A stretch of DNA of 10,113 bases from an uncultured Caryophanales bacterium (GTDB lineage Bacteria; Bacillota_I; Bacilli_A; RFN20; CAG-826), in NCBI GenBank assembly GCA_946401755.1, contig CAMIVH010000026.1:1-10113 (forward strand), read 5' to 3'. Made by a program: the position numbers and the translations under genes. Under the pieces are notes generated by a model, which worked only from the letters and a program-made list of their open reading frames with translations, ran no database searches and was not told the origin of the DNA. Below are positions 6,784-10,113 of this stretch, in pieces (within the stretch, counting starts at the first letter, position 1; each line of letters begins with the position of its first letter).

Positions 6784-7383
6784 TTATCTATAATACTTAA
6801 CAGTCATTAAAGCGATGTTTTTATTTGTTTCGTAATCACTCTTTAATTGTGACTGATCAACATCAATTCCTTTATCATGGCAGTACTTCACAAACTCTTT
6901 TGTGAAGAACCATAAGCGAATGTCGCGCTGGACAAATGTGTCGTTGGAGACAAACTTTTCGTATTTGAATGGCATGTAATAAAGTTTGCCATCAGCGTAG
7001 ACAAAGTTTTCTGGTTTCATATCTAAAGCCATTCTGTCGTTTCTCGCGTACCAATAGGCTTTAAACATGAGTTCTAATACTTGTTCTGGAAGAGGCGCTT
7101 TTAGGAGCATATCAAAACAGTTTTCACCTTCGATATAGTCCACGATAGCCCATCTGAGTTTCTTGTCATAAAGATAACATTTAGGATTGCTCACACCAGA
7201 AACTCTTAAACGGTGTTCACAATCAGTAAACTTCTCAAAGCCATCTGGATCGTTATCAAATTTCATTAATACAAAATATTTGCCTTTTCTTTCTACTTTG
7301 AATAAACGATCACTGATTTGTTCGATAACTTGATAGTTTTTTCTTTTAATTTCAATTTCTTCAACCATACCTACATTATACAT
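6784..7383 (-). CDS. Kinase-fold protein with an incomplete active site, possible pseudokinase
   Basis: This 199-residue soluble protein resembles a minimal Ser/Thr- or aminoglycoside-kinase fold. K41 in YFVLMKFD matches the ATP-binding lysine strand, IVDYIEGENCFDML (80-93) matches the hinge, and LDMKPENF (120-127) matches the catalytic loop HRDLKPEN with D121, K123 and N126 but without the HR. After it, YADGKLYYMPFKYEKF shows no Asp where the DFG metal ligand is expected (M137/P138 instead). The glycine-rich loop is also not evident, and the protein is shorter than usual kinases. It may be inactive, divergent or a scaffold. The start is uncertain: ATG 7383 or ATG 7368 (giving 194 residues), neither with a Shine-Dalgarno site. 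It begins 16 bases after the ligase gene and precedes the nitroreductase by 16 bases. Its link to the lipid-type genes upstream is unclear. Confidence 0.7.
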   Translation of the reverse strand: MYNVGMVEEIEIKRKNYQVIEQISDRLFKVERKGKYFVLMKFDNDPDGFEKFTDCEHRLRVSGVSNPKCYLYDKKLRWAIVDYIEGENCFDMLLKAPLPEQVLELMFKAYWYARNDRMALDMKPENFVYADGKLYYMPFKYEKFVSNDTFVQRDIRLWFFTKEFVKYCHDKGIDVDQSQLKSDYETNKNIALMTVKYYR

Positions 7384-7396
7384 ATTTTTTATATGT
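7375..7396 (-). promoter_or_regulatory. Perfect TATAAT and inverted repeat before the kinase-like gene; possible internal promoter
   Basis: The minus strand carries ACATAT-AAAAA-ATATGT (7380-7396) running into TATAAT (7375-7380). Six bases (GTAGGT) then separate TATAAT from the ATG at 7368, so a transcript from here would start at or beside that ATG and be leaderless. No good -35 box is found at 16-18 bases, and the region is very AT-rich, so this is weak. Confidence 0.25.
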
Positions 7397-7399
7397 TTA

Positions 7400-8674
7400 T
7401 TACCTGTTTACTATATCAATCAATCTTGAATAATCCGCTTTTGTTTTGTGTTTCAAATCGTGTGGGATTTTATTGGCTCTTTTATAAATGATTCCATTCA
7501 TTTTCTTCGCGATAACTCCAGTATAGACGACATATTTTTGGTTATTAAAAGCAAAACTAAAAGCTTCTTTTATTTTTGAATTAGCTTTTAAGACCTCGTC
7601 ATCTACTAAGTAATTATAAAATCCTAATTGTGAATATTTCTTTCTTCCAACAATTTGTAATTTCCCTTTGATTAATCTACCTAAATCACCTGTGAAATGA
7701 ATATGATTTTCAGAGATAACAGTATCTCCTTTGACCACTATTTCACCCACTCCGTTTTCATCTAAATTAGTGATTTCAATTTCCACACCTTTAATCCCTT
7801 CATCAAAAGTGAAAGGGTTTTCAATATATTTTCTCACAGTGGTCTTATATATCATCGCGCTTTCAGAGGCACCATAAACGTAAGTAATATCAGCGTTAGG
7901 TAAATTATTTTGAAGGCGTTTAGATTCTTCACTATAAAGGATTGCTCCTCCAATAAAAGCTCTTTTAACGCTGTTTATTGGTTTTTTGATTGTTTGTATA
8001 GATTTAATAGTCGCAATCAACGCTGTTGGATTGAATTTAGAAACAGCGCTCGGGTTCTTATTGATAATTGTGCTATAGCCTAAAAACAAAGACATAATTG
8101 AATACATGGGCAATAAGGCATAAAGCAATTCGTTTTCAACAAAATCAATGTTGTTTTTAATCATCTCCACTTGGTCGAATAAAAATGATATTTCTCTAAG
8201 AATCATTTTAGGCATTCCTGTTGTCCCAGAAGTGAATGTGGTAACACGACCAGAATCTTTGAAAGATTCTAAAGGGGAATATTTTTTAAATTTATTTGCA
8301 TTAATTTTCTTGATATTTCTTTGAAAAACAAAAGAAATAAACTTGGTTATATGATCACAAATCACCATCTTTGTAGATGACATATTAAGCATTGCTTTTA
8401 CTTTTTTTCTATCCTTAAAAGAATCAATGATTACGAGGTTTTTTCCTGAAAGAATAACACTAAAAGCGGTGACATAGAATTCATATGTGTAAGGGTAAGA
8501 AAAGATTAAAATATTATCATCTTCGACTTCAGTTTTTATTAGATTATTCATCTTAAAAACATCATTTAAAAATTCCGCAAAACTCTTTTTGATCCATTTA
8601 TGGTTTCGTTTGAAAATAAGCGCGGTTTTATGGTTATTTTTATTGTTTAAAACAAATTCATCAATTATTTTCAT
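7400..8674 (-). CDS. Short AMP-forming acyl/amino-acid ligase (ANL superfamily)
   Basis: The protein should activate a carboxylic acid with ATP to an acyl-adenylate and pass it to CoA, an amine or another acceptor. ANL motifs are clear: A3, TTFTSGTTGMPK (145-156); A5, VYGASES (266-272); A7, FTGDLGRL (327-334); A8, IVGRKKYSQLGFYNYL (341-356). A10 is weak, with K410 or K412 in KHKTKADYSRL as candidates for the catalytic lysine. At 424 residues it is about 100 shorter than ordinary acyl-CoA synthetases, the reduction being mainly in the N-terminal domain and before A5. No carrier-protein domain is fused and no signal peptide is seen. Its ATG lies 14 bases inside the BtaA-like gene, with only GGGGA about 11 bases upstream, so it is translationally coupled. 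The substrate is unknown. The gene is strongly AT-rich. Confidence 0.85.
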   Translation of the reverse strand: MKIIDEFVLNNKNNHKTALIFKRNHKWIKKSFAEFLNDVFKMNNLIKTEVEDDNILIFSYPYTYEFYVTAFSVILSGKNLVIIDSFKDRKKVKAMLNMSSTKMVICDHITKFISFVFQRNIKKINANKFKKYSPLESFKDSGRVTTFTSGTTGMPKMILREISFLFDQVEMIKNNIDFVENELLYALLPMYSIMSLFLGYSTIINKNPSAVSKFNPTALIATIKSIQTIKKPINSVKRAFIGGAILYSEESKRLQNNLPNADITYVYGASESAMIYKTTVRKYIENPFTFDEGIKGVEIEITNLDENGVGEIVVKGDTVISENHIHFTGDLGRLIKGKLQIVGRKKYSQLGFYNYLVDDEVLKANSKIKEAFSFAFNNQKYVVYTGVIAKKMNGIIYKRANKIPHDLKHKTKADYSRLIDIVNR

Positions 8675-9713
8675 ACACTAAAAAATCCCCATAGAAAAAC
8701 GCTCTATCGTTTTCAATATCTTGTGTTGTATTAATTCTTTGATGGTTATTAAAACTTCTTTCATTCATCATGTTCCAAAAAGCCACTCTTCCTTTTGGAT
8801 TTAATGAGTTAAATATCAGCTTTTCATAGTTAATGGTTTCTTCTTGACTCATATATTCAAAAATATCTGATAAGTTCATAAAGTCATATTTTTTATTTAA
8901 TACGTCTTTAAAATCTCTTTGGACAACTTCGATATTATCAATATTCTTTTTTATTTTATAAAAGTTATCTTTTTCCGCATAAAAAGGTAAGGCTTCATAT
9001 GTGTTTTTTAAAACATAATTAAAGTAAGGATTATCTTTATTTAAAAAGTTATAAAATCCACGGTCCACTCTTTGTTTAAGCAATGTATGTAGATGGCCTT
9101 TAGAATACTTAAAATAGTCTTTATCTCGACCATTTTTCTTCATAACTTTCTTAGAGAAGAAAATCTTAAAAACAAATTTAAAACGTCTAGTACAAATGTA
9201 TTTGTTATAGCATTCTCTTTGCTCTTCAATAGTTGTCGCATTAGCGAATTCTTTAATATGTTTTTCTTTAGCTAAAAGAGGCAAGACTTTCTTTCTAAAC
9301 AATCTGAAATAATATTCAAACCTTCCGATATGGACTAAACCTAATTCAATTAAGAATAAGTGATTATCGAAGTAGTTCTTGGAGTTTTCATCTAACTGTG
9401 TAGAGACTGTTTTATAAATATCTAATCGATTTCCTTCTTTAAGTCCTAATAGAATTAGGAATTCATCATAATCTAGCACCTTAATCGCGGTCTTTTTTAG
9501 CTCCCCTAAAGCAATTTGTGAAGGGTTATTATCAAACGCTAGGACGTGCACTTTATCATTAACTAAAAAGGCTAAAGAGTTATCTAAACCAGAAGCAATT
9601 GAAAGAATCTCTTTCTCGCTGTTGCTTAGATATTTTTTGAGCATTAAAAAATCTTCATGACAGTTACTGTAATGAATATAATTTTCTTCTTTAAAATACT
9701 TTTTAATGTTCAA
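8661..9713 (-). CDS. DUF3419 / BtaA-like S-adenosylmethionine aminocarboxypropyltransferase
   Basis: BtaA proteins move the 3-amino-3-carboxypropyl group of S-adenosylmethionine onto diacylglycerol, giving diacylglyceryl-homoserine, the precursor of betaine lipids. The 350-residue protein follows the family from end to end: NYIHYSNCHED (11-21), SAM-binding ILSIASGLDNSLAFL (36-50) and VLAFDNNPSQIAL (57-69, D61 as the likely ribose ligand), GLVHIGRFEYYFRLFR (125-140), IFFSKKVMKKNGRDKDYFKY (184-203), NPYFNYVLKNTYEALPFY (228-245) and the family hallmark NLSDIFEYMS (280-289), then GRVAFWNMMNER. It probably acts at the inner membrane face. The start is a TTG, chosen because AAAAGGAG lies 9 bases upstream; it overlaps the previous gene by 11 bases. 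It ends TGA TGA. No BtaB-type N-methyltransferase is visible. Family membership is sure; the acceptor lipid is inferred. Confidence 0.88.
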   Translation of the reverse strand: MNIKKYFKEENYIHYSNCHEDFLMLKKYLSNSEKEILSIASGLDNSLAFLVNDKVHVLAFDNNPSQIALGELKKTAIKVLDYDEFLILLGLKEGNRLDIYKTVSTQLDENSKNYFDNHLFLIELGLVHIGRFEYYFRLFRKKVLPLLAKEKHIKEFANATTIEEQRECYNKYICTRRFKFVFKIFFSKKVMKKNGRDKDYFKYSKGHLHTLLKQRVDRGFYNFLNKDNPYFNYVLKNTYEALPFYAEKDNFYKIKKNIDNIEVVQRDFKDVLNKKYDFMNLSDIFEYMSQEETINYEKLIFNSLNPKGRVAFWNMMNERSFNNHQRINTTQDIENDRAFFYGDFLVYENN

Positions 9714-10113
9714 TGGTGATTTCTCCTTTTGTAGCGTCTAATGTGACTATATCGCCATCTTTTATATATTTTCTAGCATCGCTAACTCCGACGATAGCAG
9801 GTAAACCAATTTCTCTAGCGACAACAAAGCTATGCGACAGCATGGAACCGTGTTCCACGATTAAGCCCGAGGCAAGTGGGAACAAGCTAATCCAACCTGG
9901 ATCGGTTCTTTTAGTTAAGATAATATTCCCCGGAGTGAATGGATCAGTAGAATTCTCTAAAACCGATACTCTGGCGGTGACTTTACCTTTTCCTGAAGGA
10001 ATACCGTGTAAATCTCCCGCTCCTTCTCCAAATAACACTGGAAGAGGCTTATGATTAAAGAAGGCCACTCTATCATAGTATTCGGATTTCTTGTAGATTT
10101 CTTGTTGAGCTTT
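9703..10113 (-). CDS. C-terminal phosphohistidine swivel domain of a PEP-utilizing / PEP-synthase-like enzyme; partial
   Basis: The reading frame is open to the window edge, giving 136 visible residues; a GTG at 10068 is internal, not the start. The segment VLFGEGAGDLHGIPSGKGKV begins the swivel domain. It continues NIILTKRTDPGWISLFPLASGLIVEHG and SMLSHSFVVAREIGLPAIVGV. This is the pattern of the mobile domain of PEP synthase, pyruvate phosphate dikinase and rifampin phosphotransferase, with the catalytic histidine (codon 9832-9834, in LSHS) present. TDPGWISLF is closest, from memory, to rifampin phosphotransferase-like dikinases, which use an N-terminal ATP-binding domain to phosphorylate this histidine and then a small-molecule acceptor. 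That N-terminal part lies outside the window, so the substrate is unknown. The gene is much richer in G+C than the two that follow it in the operon. Confidence 0.88.
   Translation of the reverse strand, partial: KAQQEIYKKSEYYDRVAFFNHKPLPVLFGEGAGDLHGIPSGKGKVTARVSVLENSTDPFTPGNIILTKRTDPGWISLFPLASGLIVEHGSMLSHSFVVAREIGLPAIVGVSDARKYIKDGDIVTLDATKGEITIEH
9723..9730 (-). promoter_or_regulatory. Ribosome binding site deciding the TTG start of the BtaA-like gene
   Basis: The minus strand reads AAAAGGAG inside the 3' end of the swivel-enzyme gene, with its G at 9723 nine bases before the TTG at 9711-9713. The N-terminus from this TTG (MNIKKYFKEENYIHYS) fits the family, and the next in-frame ATG (residue 24) would remove conserved residues. 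Confidence 0.75.

Noticed and set aside
9713..10054. A 113-residue open frame on the plus strand
   Set aside because: It mirrors the swivel domain of the PEP-utilizing gene, whose conserved motifs and catalytic histidine are on the minus strand.
1..10113. Mycoplasma-type genetic code (TGA as tryptophan)
   Set aside because: The tryptophan codons I checked are TGG, no conserved domain is interrupted by TGA, and the BtaA-like gene ends in TGA at the expected length.
1..10113. tRNA or rRNA genes, CRISPR arrays, insertion sequences, phage genes
   Set aside because: I saw no cloverleaf-like sequence, regularly spaced repeats, transposase or integrase; genes fill nearly the whole window.

Overview
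The window looks like the chromosome of a low-GC Gram-positive bacterium (Bacillota), probably a gut or anaerobe-type Bacilli lineage near Erysipelotrichia or the walled relatives of Mollicutes. The reasons are AT-rich sequence, AGGAG-type ribosome binding sites, mostly TAA stops, short intrinsic terminators, QueH instead of QueG, and a cytosolic GH43 enzyme. The tryptophan codons I checked are TGG and one gene ends in TGA, so the code looks standard rather than Mycoplasma-type. The taxonomy is inference. Every gene lies on the minus strand, so transcription runs from high to low coordinates. No stretch longer than about 150 bases lacks a gene.

Region A (10113 to about 6179) is an operon of at least five tightly packed genes. 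In order they are: the C-terminal end of a phosphohistidine-swivel (PEP-utilizing) enzyme, a DUF3419/BtaA-like aminocarboxypropyltransferase, a short AMP-forming acyl/amino-acid ligase, a degenerate kinase-fold protein and a small nitroreductase. It ends in a strong hairpin terminator. The BtaA-like and ligase genes overlap their neighbours by 11 and 14 bases and are visibly more AT-rich than everything around them. Together with the swivel enzyme they could form an uncharacterised pathway that builds or modifies a homoserine-type (betaine-lipid-like) polar lipid. This is the best candidate in the window for something undescribed.

Region B (6225 to 4679) is a single-gene unit for a cytoplasmic GH43 glycosidase. 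Its likely promoter lies inside the terminator hairpin of the upstream operon, and it has its own hairpin terminator.

Region C (4676 to 1796) is a queuosine tRNA-modification operon, tgt-queA-queH. These three enzymes insert preQ1 into tRNA, add the epoxycyclopentanediol group and reduce it to queuosine. The tgt promoter sits so close to the start codon, with no ribosome binding site, that the mRNA may be leaderless.

Region D (1716 to 1) is a signalling pair: a REC-degenerate GGDEF-EAL response regulator that is probably an active c-di-GMP phosphodiesterase, followed at once by the first codons of a gene that may encode an Hpt phosphotransfer protein.
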